64,000 nt of DNA from Flavobacterium sp. SUN052 (GCF_028867935.1 NZ_JAPQNS010000001.1:1240001-1304000), one strand, 5' to 3'. Positions 16,696-27,316 are shown, counted from the stretch's first letter. A program made the numbers and translations. Notes: a model not told the origin generated them from the letters alone.

Positions 16696-18477
16696 TCAGG
16701 GTGCAGATTGGCCGGGCGCGGTCAGTAGCAGCGCTTTTACCTCGGCTACCTGCCCTTTCGGGACCGATGTTGCCCGTAGCAGAATCCGCTGGGGCCCCTT
16801 AGGCAATTGGATCGTACCCAGCGGAAGCCAGGCCCAAGCCTTCTCGTATACCTCTTTGCGGGGAATCCGGTCGGGGCTGGGTTTCAAGGGTGGGTCAAAA
16901 CTCCGCTGTAGGGTTTGTCGCAGCGTCTTTTTATCCGTGGTAACGGTCAGCACCGTCCCGCGAGCCGCATCCGGAGCGGTGTATTGTAAGGTTATCTGAT
17001 AAGCTCCGGGGCGCTCTACCACCACATCCCACCAGACGGAATCGGCGGGTGACTGCCAGTTGATGAGCCAATCATTGGCCCAGCCGTTGCCCTGCTTGTA
17101 CCGAACTTTACCCGAAAAATGGGCTTCTGGTGCCTGCAACAACACCCGCCGGGCTGCCACCAGCGCCGGTCGTGAAGGAGATATTGTTCGGGACACTTCC
17201 CCAAACCACTGGTTGTAAGCGGCTTGTAGTGTTTGTACCTGTTGAGGTTCCCTGGTGGCCAAATCTGTCGCTTGTGAGGGGTCGCTGAGCATATCGTACA
17301 GTTGGGTCTGCCCTTTTTGCTTTACCAGGCGATATTGAGCCGTGCGAACACCCCCCGGCTCGGCAGGAAGACCGTTGGGACCCATCCCGGCAACATGCGT
17401 AAACAGCATTCGGTCGGGTAGCGTATCCGTCCGGCCCAGTAATAGTGCTGTCAGGCTGCGGCCATCGAGTGGGTGGGTCGGTGTGAAGCGTAGTCCGCAT
17501 AAATCAACTAAGGTTGGCAACAAGTCGATGTGGGCTGCATTGGGCCCAATTCGAGTTTGAGGGTGGATACTACCCGGCCAGCGCACAAACAACGGCACCC
17601 GCACGCCCCCCTCATCCACCGACCCTTTAATGCCTTTCATGTCGCCATTGAACCGATGGCCGTTGGGGCCATTGTCGGTCGCAAAAACAACAACAGTGTT
17701 TTTGGCCAAACCCAATTGATCCAACTTGGTCAATAGCCGCCCCACGTTATCGTCTAAGTTCTCGACCATTCCGTAAATGCTGGCTTGCTCATTGTCCAGA
17801 CCTTTGGCCTTGTACTTGTTAAAATAACGATCAGGTACCTGGTGGGGGCTGTGAGGAGCGTTAAAGGGTACGTAGCAGAAAAAGGGCCGGGATTTATTTT
17901 TTTCGATGAAGCGAAGAGCGGCATCGGTCAGTACGTCGGTAATGAATCCTTTCGTGGGCTCCATCCGGTCATTGTGCTGAAGCTCGGTATCGAAGTAATT
18001 ATTCCAGTGGCCCGCGCAAAAGCCTAGAAACTCGTCAAACCCCTGACCATTGGGATCTTCGGGGGCGTCTTCGCCGTTGTGCCACTTGCCGAAACAGCCG
18101 GTAGCGTAACCATTCTGGCGGAATACCTCGGCCAACGTGAGTTCATCGCTCCGCATCCGTTCCCAGCCCTGAGTTACCGAAACGGTTCCCGTGCGCAGGT
18201 GGTAACGACCTGTGAGCAGGCTGGCGCGGGTGGGGGCACAAAGCGGACTGACGAAAAAGCGGTCGAACTGCGCACCACTGCGAGCAAGCCGGTCGATGTT
18301 TGGTGTTTCAACGAAGGGGTTGCCATGTAGGCTCAGGTCACCCCAGCCCTGGTCGTCCGTCAGAATGAACAACACATTGGGCATCGTAGGGGCGGTCAAT
18401 CTGCCGGTAGTGGGCCGCCGGGCAACCCAGGCACCAAGGAGCAGCACAGACACGACAATCCAGAAAAGTGGTTTCAT
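16696..18477 (-). CDS. Exported sulfatase with C-terminal accessory domain
   Basis: The 593-residue protein begins with a signal anchor (MKPLFWIVVSVLLLGAWVA). The alkaline-phosphatase-fold sulfatase domain follows, with metal motif VLFILTDDQGWGD and the maturation site LCAPTRASLLTGR, where Cys80 would be converted to formylglycine. After about residue 460 a beta-rich domain appears that resembles the carbohydrate-binding tail of Bacteroidota sulfatases. The closest general family is arylsulfatase A / N-acetylgalactosamine-6-sulfatase. It would remove sulfate esters from polysaccharides in the periplasm. No sulfatase-maturating enzyme is encoded nearby. Confidence 0.9.
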   Translation of the reverse strand: MKPLFWIVVSVLLLGAWVARRPTTGRLTAPTMPNVLFILTDDQGWGDLSLHGNPFVETPNIDRLARSGAQFDRFFVSPLCAPTRASLLTGRYHLRTGTVSVTQGWERMRSDELTLAEVFRQNGYATGCFGKWHNGEDAPEDPNGQGFDEFLGFCAGHWNNYFDTELQHNDRMEPTKGFITDVLTDAALRFIEKNKSRPFFCYVPFNAPHSPHQVPDRYFNKYKAKGLDNEQASIYGMVENLDDNVGRLLTKLDQLGLAKNTVVVFATDNGPNGHRFNGDMKGIKGSVDEGGVRVPLFVRWPGSIHPQTRIGPNAAHIDLLPTLVDLCGLRFTPTHPLDGRSLTALLLGRTDTLPDRMLFTHVAGMGPNGLPAEPGGVRTAQYRLVKQKGQTQLYDMLSDPSQATDLATREPQQVQTLQAAYNQWFGEVSRTISPSRPALVAARRVLLQAPEAHFSGKVRYKQGNGWANDWLINWQSPADSVWWDVVVERPGAYQITLQYTAPDAARGTVLTVTTDKKTLRQTLQRSFDPPLKPSPDRIPRKEVYEKAWAWLPLGTIQLPKGPQRILLRATSVPKGQVAEVKALLLTAPGQSAP

Positions 18478-18600
18478 TGAAAATAAGCTGTTGGATACCA
18501 TAACCCGGATTGTGATGAAATAATCATCGCGATTTTACTATTTCCGAATCTTCAAACCAAATTCTCGACTCGGGAAAGGAGAGCAGCTCATCCAGGGGCT

Positions 18601-19944
18601 TTACCGGGGAATTTGCCGGGTAATACAGTGAATTCCACCCCCACCCACGTTGATGGCCCGGACATCCACACCAAACACCTGCCTGCCTGGAAATGCCTGC
18701 CGGAGTAAGCGTTTGGCTTCTTCATCTTTGCCCACCATATCGGCGGAGAGACCAGCATACTCCGCCACCAGCACAAGCTTGTTGGTAACCAGGAAATTGA
18801 GGTAGCTGGCCGCCAACACGCCCTTTAGGCCCTGGGGGTCAACAGTAGGCTTACCCACTGAAGGGTAGTCCATCGTCGACAGAATGTTAAACATGTCATC
18901 CTGATCGGTTAGATCCACGTAAAGCGGCTTAACATCGGGGAAGTCGATGATCTGGAACGGATGGCCGTTCTGATCGGTGGCATGAGTGAGCACCTCACGC
19001 GCATGAAGCAACAACTCCCGGCTTTTAGCCAAGATGGGGTTCGCACTAGCCTCCTGCTCGGTGGGCGTTTCGGCCAGCAAGATCGTGTGGGCATCAATAA
19101 AGCGCACAAATTCGTCGGTATGGCCGTTTGTAGTCAGTAATGTGTAGACCGGTTGCGTGCTATTGCCAAACGGAACGGCAAAGGGCGCATGCAAAACCGG
19201 GTGAGCATCGTTGCCCAGCGTGCCTTTAAGCCAAATCACGTTCCGGGTGTTGAACAGTCGGGCAAATTCAGCTTCTACCTGCGCTTTGCTCCAGCCCGGA
19301 TTCCGCTGAAAAACCACGTCTTCGGATACAATCACGGTGCCTTGGCCATTAAATTCCAACGCACCCCCTTCCAGAATGAGCGATGAGCTGACGTGGGGCA
19401 CCTTCAGAAGAGCAGAAATATGGCGGTCAACTGTTTCGTCAATCGCGACTGAGGAAGCAAAATCGGGTAAGGTGACGTAGGGTCCCCAGCCCCAGGCGTT
19501 GAACTGAAAATCGACTGCCTTACGGGTGTTGCCATCTTTGATAATGATGGGGCCGGTATCCCGGAGCCAGATGTCAGCATAGTTGATGTAATGGAAGTTG
19601 AGTTGGTTCTCGATCAGCGGATGCGACACGCCTTTGCTACGCAGAAAAGCGGTGACATCCTCTTGCATGGCTGCATCGGTCACGCACAGATCGACCCGAC
19701 TTGTGGGTAACAAGGCTGTTAACAACTTCACATAGGCATCAGGAACTGACCAGTCGTGTTTGTTGCTAAAGACAGGCCAGGCCATCCAGACGGATTCCTG
19801 CTCTTCCCACTCGGCAGGTACCCGGATTTGGCTCTGAGGGTTGGGTAGAGAGTGGTCCAGCAGAGAGCAAGAGGAAAGCAAACAGCAGGTCAGCAGGCAA
19901 AGGCTAATCAGCCATTGACGGCGGTTGCGAGGAGACAGGGACAT
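18601..19944 (-). CDS. Agmatine deiminase family protein with lipoprotein signal
   Basis: The 447-residue protein contains the guanidine-modifying fold of agmatine deiminases: VPAEWEEQESVWMAWP near the start, RDTGPI, ILEGGALEFNGQGT, NGHTDEFVRF, and the nucleophile Cys440 in GGGGIHCITRQIP. Agmatine deiminase makes N-carbamoylputrescine from agmatine and is normally cytosolic. Here, from ATG 19944, the N terminus is a lipoprotein signal (SLCLLTCCLLSSC), predicting an envelope location. The usual GGGNIHC motif reads GGGGIHC, one difference close to the active site. The substrate could be agmatine or peptidyl-arginine; the first is more likely from the fold. No carbamoylputrescine hydrolase is adjacent. 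Confidence 0.87.
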   Translation of the reverse strand: MSLSPRNRRQWLISLCLLTCCLLSSCSLLDHSLPNPQSQIRVPAEWEEQESVWMAWPVFSNKHDWSVPDAYVKLLTALLPTSRVDLCVTDAAMQEDVTAFLRSKGVSHPLIENQLNFHYINYADIWLRDTGPIIIKDGNTRKAVDFQFNAWGWGPYVTLPDFASSVAIDETVDRHISALLKVPHVSSSLILEGGALEFNGQGTVIVSEDVVFQRNPGWSKAQVEAEFARLFNTRNVIWLKGTLGNDAHPVLHAPFAVPFGNSTQPVYTLLTTNGHTDEFVRFIDAHTILLAETPTEQEASANPILAKSRELLLHAREVLTHATDQNGHPFQIIDFPDVKPLYVDLTDQDDMFNILSTMDYPSVGKPTVDPQGLKGVLAASYLNFLVTNKLVLVAEYAGLSADMVGKDEEAKRLLRQAFPGRQVFGVDVRAINVGGGGIHCITRQIPR

Positions 19945-20062
19945 AAAGGGATATTGGTTGTTTGACAGCGGACAAACGTACCATCCCAATGAGTTTTGGC
20001 CTGTCGCAGATGTTTCATTCACTATCGTGAATGTTTCATTGAGGCTTATGCAGGCATTCTTT

Positions 20063-21712
20063 TTAGGCAGACTTCGGTTTCTTGCCTGGTTTCCGCCTGG
20101 ACTCTGGTTGTCGATTTGAAATCGGCAGGCTATGTTGGGTCAAAATACGGACCTGCTCAGCCTGGCCTACTTCGGTCTGCAGGGGCTGGTGCAGCTGGAG
20201 CCGGGCCTGGCGGGCCATAACGGTTGCATCAATAATCGGAGCAGGGTAATCAACGCCGACCTGAAATCCCGTCATCACTTGTTCCAGCAAAGGCATGGTC
20301 CACGGCTGATGAATGTAAGCCACCGGACAGTTGACCAGTTCGGGCACCCATTGTTTGATGAACACCCCCTGGGAGTCGTGATCCTGCGACTGCTTGACGG
20401 GGTTATAGATCCGGATGGTATTGGTGCCTGTCATTCCCGACTGCATCTGGATCTGGGGGTAGTGGATGCCCGGCTCGAAATCCGTATAGAGCCGCGCCAG
20501 ATGCCAGCCCCCTTCCTGCCAGTGTTGCAGCAGATGATGCGTCAGAAAAGAGGTCAACATGGCCCGCATCCTGAAATTGATGTAGCCCGTAGCGGCTAAA
20601 CAGCGCATACACGCATCGATGAGCGGATACCCCGTTCGGCCATCCCGCCAGGCAGCGTAGTGGTTTGGATTGGTATTTTTAGAAAGTGCATCGAAAGCCC
20701 GGTTCACATTCTCGAACTCCATGCGGTCTTCTCCCTCAAATTTTTGAATGAGATGGCAGTGCCAGCGTAACCGGGAAGTAAAGGCCGCTAACTGTCGTCT
20801 CAAACCCGACAGCGCCGGATTTTTGGCGGCCTCCCGCTGAGCCTGGACCACCTGCCGGATGCTCAGACAGCCCCAAGCCAGGTAAGGCGACAGGCGACTA
20901 CATCCCCGTCGACTTTCGAGTGGTTTGGAGATGGAGGTGGCGTAGCTTGCGATGCGCTCAGTTAAAAAGCTCGTCAGGTAGCGATGCCCATTATATTCCC
21001 CACCGGGCTGAAAGGAGGGGTTTGGCGTCATCCACTCAGGTAGGCAATCCGGACCGCGCTCGGTCTCAAACCAGGCGGAGGGCACCTTGGCAGGGTACCA
21101 GTGGGTGAGGTCTGGATGTTGTTGAGGTGCCTGCATGGTTTGTTGCCAGCTGGTGGCCCAGGTCTCTCGGTTTTTCAGGCCCCTAATCACCCCGTTGTTC
21201 TGGAATTCGTGCCAACTAATACCCTGCCCACGGCAAAATTGAGCGATAGCTTTATCCCGATCATAGGTTACGGCCAGACCAGTCTCTTCATGAGAGAAGA
21301 TAGTGTTAATGGTAAACTGGGTCTGCAAGGCCTTTAACACATCGATCACCTCCCGGTGAAACACCCATATAACGGGGGAACCTGTTTCCGGTGGACTATG
21401 CATTTCAACCTCTTCAAAAATAAACGGGAGCCACTCATGTACAGAGCGGCTTGCACCTGGTGGGGGAGGGCTGGGCGCAGGTAAAGCTGCCAATTGCTTG
21501 TTGAGATCTGCCAGGCATTCGTACACAAATCGCCAGTGGCGGAGATCGTAATTGGGGTCGGCCATCACGGATGGCTCGAAACAATACAGCAATAATGAAG
21601 GAACGGGTGACCCGGTCCGTCCTTGGGCTATGGCTGCCTGGAGGGGAGCATGGTCGCGCAGACGCAGGTCGCGTTTAAACCAAAGAATATTTAGGGTTGG
21701 TCGGTTAGACAT
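20063..21712 (-). CDS. Cryptochrome/photolyase family protein
   Basis: The 549-residue protein starts with the photolyase Rossmann domain ([21 protein letters not shown]). The helical FAD-binding domain follows (about 230-480), with [38 protein letters not shown] and [15 protein letters not shown]. The basic tail, [10 protein letters not shown], is unusual and may help DNA contact. The motif TGYINFR differs from TGWMHNR of class I CPD photolyases and from the DASH version, so the exact substrate (CPD, 6-4 product or signalling) is open. It lies upstream of the agmatine-deiminase-like gene on the same strand, 118 bases away. Confidence 0.88.
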   Translation of the reverse strand: MSNRPTLNILWFKRDLRLRDHAPLQAAIAQGRTGSPVPSLLLYCFEPSVMADPNYDLRHWRFVYECLADLNKQLAALPAPSPPPPGASRSVHEWLPFIFEEVEMHSPPETGSPVIWVFHREVIDVLKALQTQFTINTIFSHEETGLAVTYDRDKAIAQFCRGQGISWHEFQNNGVIRGLKNRETWATSWQQTMQAPQQHPDLTHWYPAKVPSAWFETERGPDCLPEWMTPNPSFQPGGEYNGHRYLTSFLTERIASYATSISKPLESRRGCSRLSPYLAWGCLSIRQVVQAQREAAKNPALSGLRRQLAAFTSRLRWHCHLIQKFEGEDRMEFENVNRAFDALSKNTNPNHYAAWRDGRTGYPLIDACMRCLAATGYINFRMRAMLTSFLTHHLLQHWQEGGWHLARLYTDFEPGIHYPQIQMQSGMTGTNTIRIYNPVKQSQDHDSQGVFIKQWVPELVNCPVAYIHQPWTMPLLEQVMTGFQVGVDYPAPIIDATVMARQARLQLHQPLQTEVGQAEQVRILTQHSLPISNRQPESRRKPGKKPKSA

Positions 21713-21852
21713 GGGGTGGCATCAACCGTTTACCCCAAGTTCGCATTGACTTCAGGTAAACCGGTTCCTTCTACCAGGTAACAACGCGCGGCCAGCTGGC
21801 TAAGTTTTAGGTCCGCGTATTTATCGAGTCTGGCAATAGGTTCAGAAGGGCA

Positions 21853-22929
21853 TTATTCTTTAGCGGTCAGTTCTAATAATTCCTGTAGATAACTGCCCCA
21901 GATAGTCGGGTTAGAATGGGTTCCATGACCGGTCGTTTTATCCGTTATTGGAAGTAGAATATAGCGACCCCGTTTAACGGCCCCGATGTTCTTTTCCATG
22001 AGTTGGAGTTCAGGTGGGTTTACCTGATCATCGGCGGAGTTAATGGCAAACAAGGGGGCTTTAATTTTAGCCAGATGAGGGGCGGGATTGTAGTCCCGTG
22101 AGGCATCAAATTGGTAAATAAAATCGTTGGCATCAAGTGCGTTAAAATATCGTTGTTCCAGAAGCACCAGTGATGAATCGGCTTTGGATCTGGTAGGTGA
22201 CCCTTTTTGCATCTGAAGCGGGCTACTTACCATAAAAACCATAGATGATATGGCGCCCGTTAAGCCTACTTTGGGTTGGGCGGTATAGTCACCCTGTTTC
22301 CATTCCGGGTCTAGCTTGATCAGATCAATGGCCATTTTTCGGATCATCCGATTTCGACCTGCAATTTCTACAGGAAGACTGGCCAGGGGCATCAGTGCAT
22401 CCATAAAGTCAGGGTGAGTATAGCCCCATACCCATGTTTGCATAGCACCCATGGAGGTGCCTAAAATCAGTCGAAGATGGTTTACTCCCAAATGCTCGGT
22501 GAGCAATCGGTAATTGGCCGCAACCATATCATCGTAGTTATATTCAGGAAACTTCATTCGTAATCCATTGCTGGGCTTGCTCGACTTGCCGTGCCCCACC
22601 GCGTCGGGCAATATGATGTAATATTTAGTTGCATCGAGCAGTTGACCGGGGTTGAAAAGATTTCCGGCAAACACATTATTTAAAAAACCACGCCCAGTAC
22701 CAGTCGTGCCATGCATGATCAAGACCGCATTGGTCACCGTTCCGTTTTTATCTTTCAGCGGCCGACCAATGGTCGTGTAGTGAATATTGAGTTGAGGCAA
22801 AACCGCACCGGTTTCAAATTTGAAGTTATTGATGAGATAATCGGACTCCGTTCCAGTGGGAAAATTTGCCTGGGCGTATGCCGAAAAGTTGATCAGGACA
22901 GCAAAACAGAATGCTATAAGTAGTTTCAT
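21853..22929 (-). CDS. Exported alpha/beta hydrolase, MetX-like
   Basis: The 358-residue protein has a signal peptide ending SAYAQ (residue 20) and an alpha/beta hydrolase domain related to homoserine O-acetyltransferase (MetX). The likely triad is Ser159 in ILGTSMGAMQTW, an Asp in NSADDQVNPPE and a His in TTGHGTH. True MetX enzymes are cytosolic and sit with methionine genes. The export signal and isolated context argue for a different, probably hydrolytic, role in the periplasm. No operon partner is apparent; its promoter region is shared back to back with the xylanase gene. Confidence 0.86.
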   Translation of the reverse strand: MKLLIAFCFAVLINFSAYAQANFPTGTESDYLINNFKFETGAVLPQLNIHYTTIGRPLKDKNGTVTNAVLIMHGTTGTGRGFLNNVFAGNLFNPGQLLDATKYYIILPDAVGHGKSSKPSNGLRMKFPEYNYDDMVAANYRLLTEHLGVNHLRLILGTSMGAMQTWVWGYTHPDFMDALMPLASLPVEIAGRNRMIRKMAIDLIKLDPEWKQGDYTAQPKVGLTGAISSMVFMVSSPLQMQKGSPTRSKADSSLVLLEQRYFNALDANDFIYQFDASRDYNPAPHLAKIKAPLFAINSADDQVNPPELQLMEKNIGAVKRGRYILLPITDKTTGHGTHSNPTIWGSYLQELLELTAKE

Positions 22930-23188
22930 TTTTTAGTGAAATGGATTGTATTGGTGGTTGAATTAGTCAATAAAATTGGTAGTCTGCAATTAAAGAAACT
23001 GCTTATTTTCTCCCTCAGTCCTGAATCGTTTAGTGTATACCGGATGAGGACTATTGTGGCACCACCAGTATGGTGCAGTTATTTATTTTATTTATAAGTG
23101 TCAATTTAACAAGTATAAAGAAAAGTTATATTCTTTTGATAATAAGTTGGAAATATTACTGGATCGGCCGATCTGCCAGCTTATTGTT

Positions 23189-26100
23189 ATGCAAAAAAAA
23201 TACCTTCTTTTCACACTGTGGCTCCTGTTGTTGGGAACCCTATCACCGCTGTTTGCGCAGCAAAACATAGTGCCCAACCCAGGCTTTGAATTGGGCACTG
23301 GTGATGCATTCACCAATTGGACCAAAACCAATGGTGCCACCTATTTAACGGCTACCACCGTTGCCGCTGAAGTACATGGTGGAACCCGGGCTCTGAAGTC
23401 ATCGGGGCCGGGAAATCCGGGTGAGCAATACCGGGTGCAGATGCTGAGCGACCTGATTCCGACTACCATCGGGACGTCCTACACCTTTAAAATCTGGGTC
23501 AAAGCGGCCACTGCTGGCGGAACCATTCGGTTCTCAACCCAGCCAAGTGCGCTGTATGGCCCCGACACCAGTGTTCCGGCCAACGTATGGACACAATTGT
23601 CATGGACGTTTACGGCCAATGTAGACCAAACCCGCATCGCGTTGGATTTGGGACAAAGCAACGTCGTTTATTACCTGGACGATATGGAAATGCTGGGGAC
23701 TGTTGTGGTTACCCCTCCGGCAACCAACCTGACAAATTACCTGCCCAACCCCAGTTTTGAAGACGGCACGGGTAATGTCTTCACCAATTGGACCGAACTG
23801 AACGGAGCGGGTTCGTTTTCCGAAACAACCACTCCTGCCGAAGTAAAAGTGGGAGCAAGAGCGCTGAAAGTTGTATCGACTGCGCCCCGCAATGCCTACG
23901 AAGTTCAGATCGCCAGCCCTTTTTTGAATACGCCGGTGGGCAAGCGCTTTCGGTTCAGTATCTACATTAAAGCGGCTGTAGCGGGTGGACAAGTCCGATT
24001 GTCGACCATCTCGCCCTTAGCCAATTACGGGGCGTATGCCTACTCAACTACAACCAGCATTGGTACCGACTGGCAGCTGTTAACCCTTGAGTTCACTCCG
24101 GTAGAACCCACCACGCGGGTAGCTATCGATCTGGGTACGAGTGCTGCTACCTATTTTGTGGACGATATGAGATTGACGACGACCGATGCCCTGCTGATTG
24201 GGAACGGTGGGTTTGAAACCGGCTTCGGCGACAACTTTACCAACTGGACTAAGCAAAACGGCGCGGCTTTCCTGACGGCTACTACCTCTGAGACCCATTC
24301 GGGCGGCCGAGCGCTACGGGCTGAAGTGACTGGTAGCCAGACCAATGCCGGACAGCCTTATTCTGTGCAGTTGATCAATGATGCCGCCAATACAATTGTC
24401 GGCACGCAGTATACCTTCTCGATCTGGGTAAAAGCCACCACGGCCGGTGGGACGATTCGCTTTTCCACTCAGCCCAGTCCACTTTACGGCCCCGATACCC
24501 CCGTGGCAACCACCTGGACCAAGCTGAGCTGGACGTTTACCGCCAACAGTACCCAGACACAACTGGTACTTGATCTGGGTAAAAACACGAATGTTTATTA
24601 CCTCGACGATGCCGACATCAGCCCAGCTATTATCAACCTTGTTCCGAATGGAAGCTTTGAGTTGGGCGGCCCAGGAAACACCTTCACGAACTGGTCAAAA
24701 TTTAATGGTGCGGCCAATACGACTGAGACTACAGTACCCGCCGAGGTGAACGAAGGAAGCAGAGCCGTAAAGGTGATCAATACCGCAGCTGGTGAAGCCT
24801 ATAGTGTGCAGCTGGTAAGCGATCCGATGAGCCTCAGTGTTGGTAAAAATTATACGGCTACCATTTACGTTCGATCCACCACAGGCGGGCAAATTATCCG
24901 GTTCTCGACCAATGCGACAGCCGGTGCGCAGTACGGGCCTAATTACACCATTACGACAGCCTGGACACCCATGACGTGGACGTTTACGGCCAATGACCCC
25001 AGCACCCGGCTTGTGCTGGACATGGGTACCAGTGTCGGTACGTTCTTTGTCGATAATGTGACGGTGGTCGGCGCAGATGACTGTGCGGTTAAGTATCAGG
25101 TCCCCGCCAATCAAACGCCAATTGCTACGGGTAAAAACAAATTTCTGGGGTCAGCGTACAGCACTCCCCAGATTCCCAACTTCGAGAAGTATTTCAACCA
25201 GGTAACGCCCGAAAACGCGGGTAAATGGGGTAGCATCGAAGGAACGCAGGGCGTTTATAATTTCGCCGAAGTGGATCGGGCACGCGAGTTTGCCAAGGCC
25301 AATGGGTTTCCCTTCCGGTTTCACGTGTTGGTGTGGGGCGCACAGCAACCAACCTGGCTGAAAGCGCTGAGCGATGCGCAGAAAGTTCAGAAAGTAAAAG
25401 CCTGGTTCCAGGCAGTGGCCAACCACTACGATGGCAGCTCGAACGCACGGGCCAAACTGGAATACCTCGAAGTGGTGAACGAATCACTAAACGATCCACC
25501 GAACAACCTGGGTAATAACGCAACCGATGCCGCCAGTGGCGACTATGTAAACGCCCTGAAATCATTGAACGCTGAACTGGGTACAACACCTGGTCAGTAC
25601 GACTGGATTGTTAACTCGTTTAAATTGGCCCGGCAGTACTTCCCCTGCGAAACCAAGCTGATGATAAACGATTATGGGATTGAGAATAACACGACCATGT
25701 CTACCGCTTATCTGGCAATCGTCAATCTATTGAAAGCCGATAACCTGATTGATATTGTGGGTATGCAGGGGCACTCGTTCTCGACCCGGAAGTACAATGC
25801 CAGTCAGAGTTTCGACGATCATACCGCATTTCTTCGCAGCAATCTGGAGACCATTGCCTCTGCCGGATTGCCAATCATGATTACCGAACTGGATATTGAC
25901 GGAAATGTAGACAATACCTACACACCAACAACCAACGTGGCTGTGAAGCAGGCGTTCCAGAAATCGGAATATGAGCGCATTTTTGGGTTGTACTGGAATC
26001 ACCCTTCGGTGATGGGAATCACACTGTGGGGGTATCTGACGGGCCACTGGCGCACTACGGAGGAAGCGTTTTTGGTGGACGCTTGCAGCGGTCAGGAAAA

Positions 26101-27316
26101 ACCAGCCCTGCGCGATTATCTGAACAACACGCTTAACAACACCCCAACCAGCATTCGTGCATCGGGTAATCCGGCCTTGGGAACGAACTTTATTCCCAAG
26201 ATTTGTGGCATTCCAACGGCCGCTCAATATGCGTGTGCCACTGATGTACCTGCTTCAAGCACGGCAGCCATAACGGCTTCGGCGTTTAACTGCCCCGGTG
26301 CGGTCAGCGTTACCGTGAGAGATGCAACCTCGCCAGCGACTCCAACGGCCGGTTCTTCCTACACCATTACACGCACCTGGACCGTCACCGATGCCTGCGG
26401 CAATGTTAGAACAGCGTCTCAGCAAATCACAGTTTCAGGCACTTGCCAACCCGTAAATACGCCCTGTGGAAGCCCAACAGCCACGCTGGGGCAGCCACTC
26501 AATATGCTGGCGCCAACCTACAACTGTGCCACGGGTGAGATCAAGTTTAACACTACGGGTGGCGACGGATCTCCTATCCGATTCTCAGCCATTGGCATTT
26601 CGGTACCGTCGGAGACCTGCACGGGTATGGTTGATGCAGGTGTCGCGCAGGACATTCGGGATCAACGATCAAACGTAGAAGCCTTCACGCTGTCGGCCAC
26701 GCAAAATGGCACTACCGTTCGGTATTCATGGAATGCACTGGCCGCCTGTAGCGCACCGCCGAGCGTAACGGTTACGCCACCGCCAACAAATGGACTGGCT
26801 TTGATTGCGCCAACCTACAACTGTTCAACGGGAGCGTTTACCTTCAACACGCAGTGCAGCAACGGTTCGCCAGTTGAGTACTTTGCTGTTGGGATTACGG
26901 GCTGGACAACCAACGCCGGACCGATCACGGTGCGCCCAGCCAGAGATGTGCAGCCTTTCACGCTGAAGGCCCGCTACGTGGGGCAACCCGCCAGCGAAAT
27001 CACGTATAGCTGGGATTACTTAGCCACCTGCCCAACGAATGCGCGGGTAGGCGTGGAGTCGGCTCCGGCCCTCGACGTGATGGTACTTGGTAACCCAGTG
27101 CAGTCAGAAACCGTTACCATCGAAATTCGTGGCGCGGCTAATCAGTCGTTACGAATCGGTGTGCTATCGGTTACTGGTGCGCCGTTGAGCGAGATACAGG
27201 TGAAACAGGCTGCCCTTGTGGAGCGTCATACCCTGCGGTTAGGCAACGCTGCCGGGGTTTACCTGTTGAACGTGAGCACCGATACCCAAACCAAAACGGT
27301 GAAGGTGGTGAAGTAA
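23189..27316 (+). CDS. GH10 endo-beta-1,4-xylanase with four CBM-like repeats and T9SS tail
   Basis: From ATG 23189 (signal MQKKYLLFTLWLLLLGTLSPLFAQ) the protein has 1375 residues; an upstream ATG at 23054 adds residues without signal character. Four CBM4/9/22-like beta-sandwich repeats occupy about 26-170, 183-332, 336-479 and 483-630. The GH10 barrel covers about 636-980, with acid/base Glu765 in VVNESLNDP and nucleophile Glu900 in MITELDIDG. After it come a Cys-containing Ig-like region (about 1010-1085), two related beta modules (about 1104-1190 and 1204-1280) and a Por-type C-terminal sorting domain (about 1290-1375, ending TKTVKVVK). Secretion by the type IX system and action on xylan at the cell surface are well supported by family knowledge. 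A terminator-like hairpin follows. Confidence 0.93.
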   Translation: MQKKYLLFTLWLLLLGTLSPLFAQQNIVPNPGFELGTGDAFTNWTKTNGATYLTATTVAAEVHGGTRALKSSGPGNPGEQYRVQMLSDLIPTTIGTSYTFKIWVKAATAGGTIRFSTQPSALYGPDTSVPANVWTQLSWTFTANVDQTRIALDLGQSNVVYYLDDMEMLGTVVVTPPATNLTNYLPNPSFEDGTGNVFTNWTELNGAGSFSETTTPAEVKVGARALKVVSTAPRNAYEVQIASPFLNTPVGKRFRFSIYIKAAVAGGQVRLSTISPLANYGAYAYSTTTSIGTDWQLLTLEFTPVEPTTRVAIDLGTSAATYFVDDMRLTTTDALLIGNGGFETGFGDNFTNWTKQNGAAFLTATTSETHSGGRALRAEVTGSQTNAGQPYSVQLINDAANTIVGTQYTFSIWVKATTAGGTIRFSTQPSPLYGPDTPVATTWTKLSWTFTANSTQTQLVLDLGKNTNVYYLDDADISPAIINLVPNGSFELGGPGNTFTNWSKFNGAANTTETTVPAEVNEGSRAVKVINTAAGEAYSVQLVSDPMSLSVGKNYTATIYVRSTTGGQIIRFSTNATAGAQYGPNYTITTAWTPMTWTFTANDPSTRLVLDMGTSVGTFFVDNVTVVGADDCAVKYQVPANQTPIATGKNKFLGSAYSTPQIPNFEKYFNQVTPENAGKWGSIEGTQGVYNFAEVDRAREFAKANGFPFRFHVLVWGAQQPTWLKALSDAQKVQKVKAWFQAVANHYDGSSNARAKLEYLEVVNESLNDPPNNLGNNATDAASGDYVNALKSLNAELGTTPGQYDWIVNSFKLARQYFPCETKLMINDYGIENNTTMSTAYLAIVNLLKADNLIDIVGMQGHSFSTRKYNASQSFDDHTAFLRSNLETIASAGLPIMITELDIDGNVDNTYTPTTNVAVKQAFQKSEYERIFGLYWNHPSVMGITLWGYLTGHWRTTEEAFLVDACSGQEKPALRDYLNNTLNNTPTSIRASGNPALGTNFIPKICGIPTAAQYACATDVPASSTAAITASAFNCPGAVSVTVRDATSPATPTAGSSYTITRTWTVTDACGNVRTASQQITVSGTCQPVNTPCGSPTATLGQPLNMLAPTYNCATGEIKFNTTGGDGSPIRFSAIGISVPSETCTGMVDAGVAQDIRDQRSNVEAFTLSATQNGTTVRYSWNALAACSAPPSVTVTPPPTNGLALIAPTYNCSTGAFTFNTQCSNGSPVEYFAVGITGWTTNAGPITVRPARDVQPFTLKARYVGQPASEITYSWDYLATCPTNARVGVESAPALDVMVLGNPVQSETVTIEIRGAANQSLRIGVLSVTGAPLSEIQVKQAALVERHTLRLGNAAGVYLLNVSTDTQTKTVKVVK

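Noticed and set aside
23229..25080. CRISPR-like periodicity in the xylanase gene
   Set aside because: The repetition is at protein level with units of about 440 bases and diverged DNA; these are duplicated binding modules.
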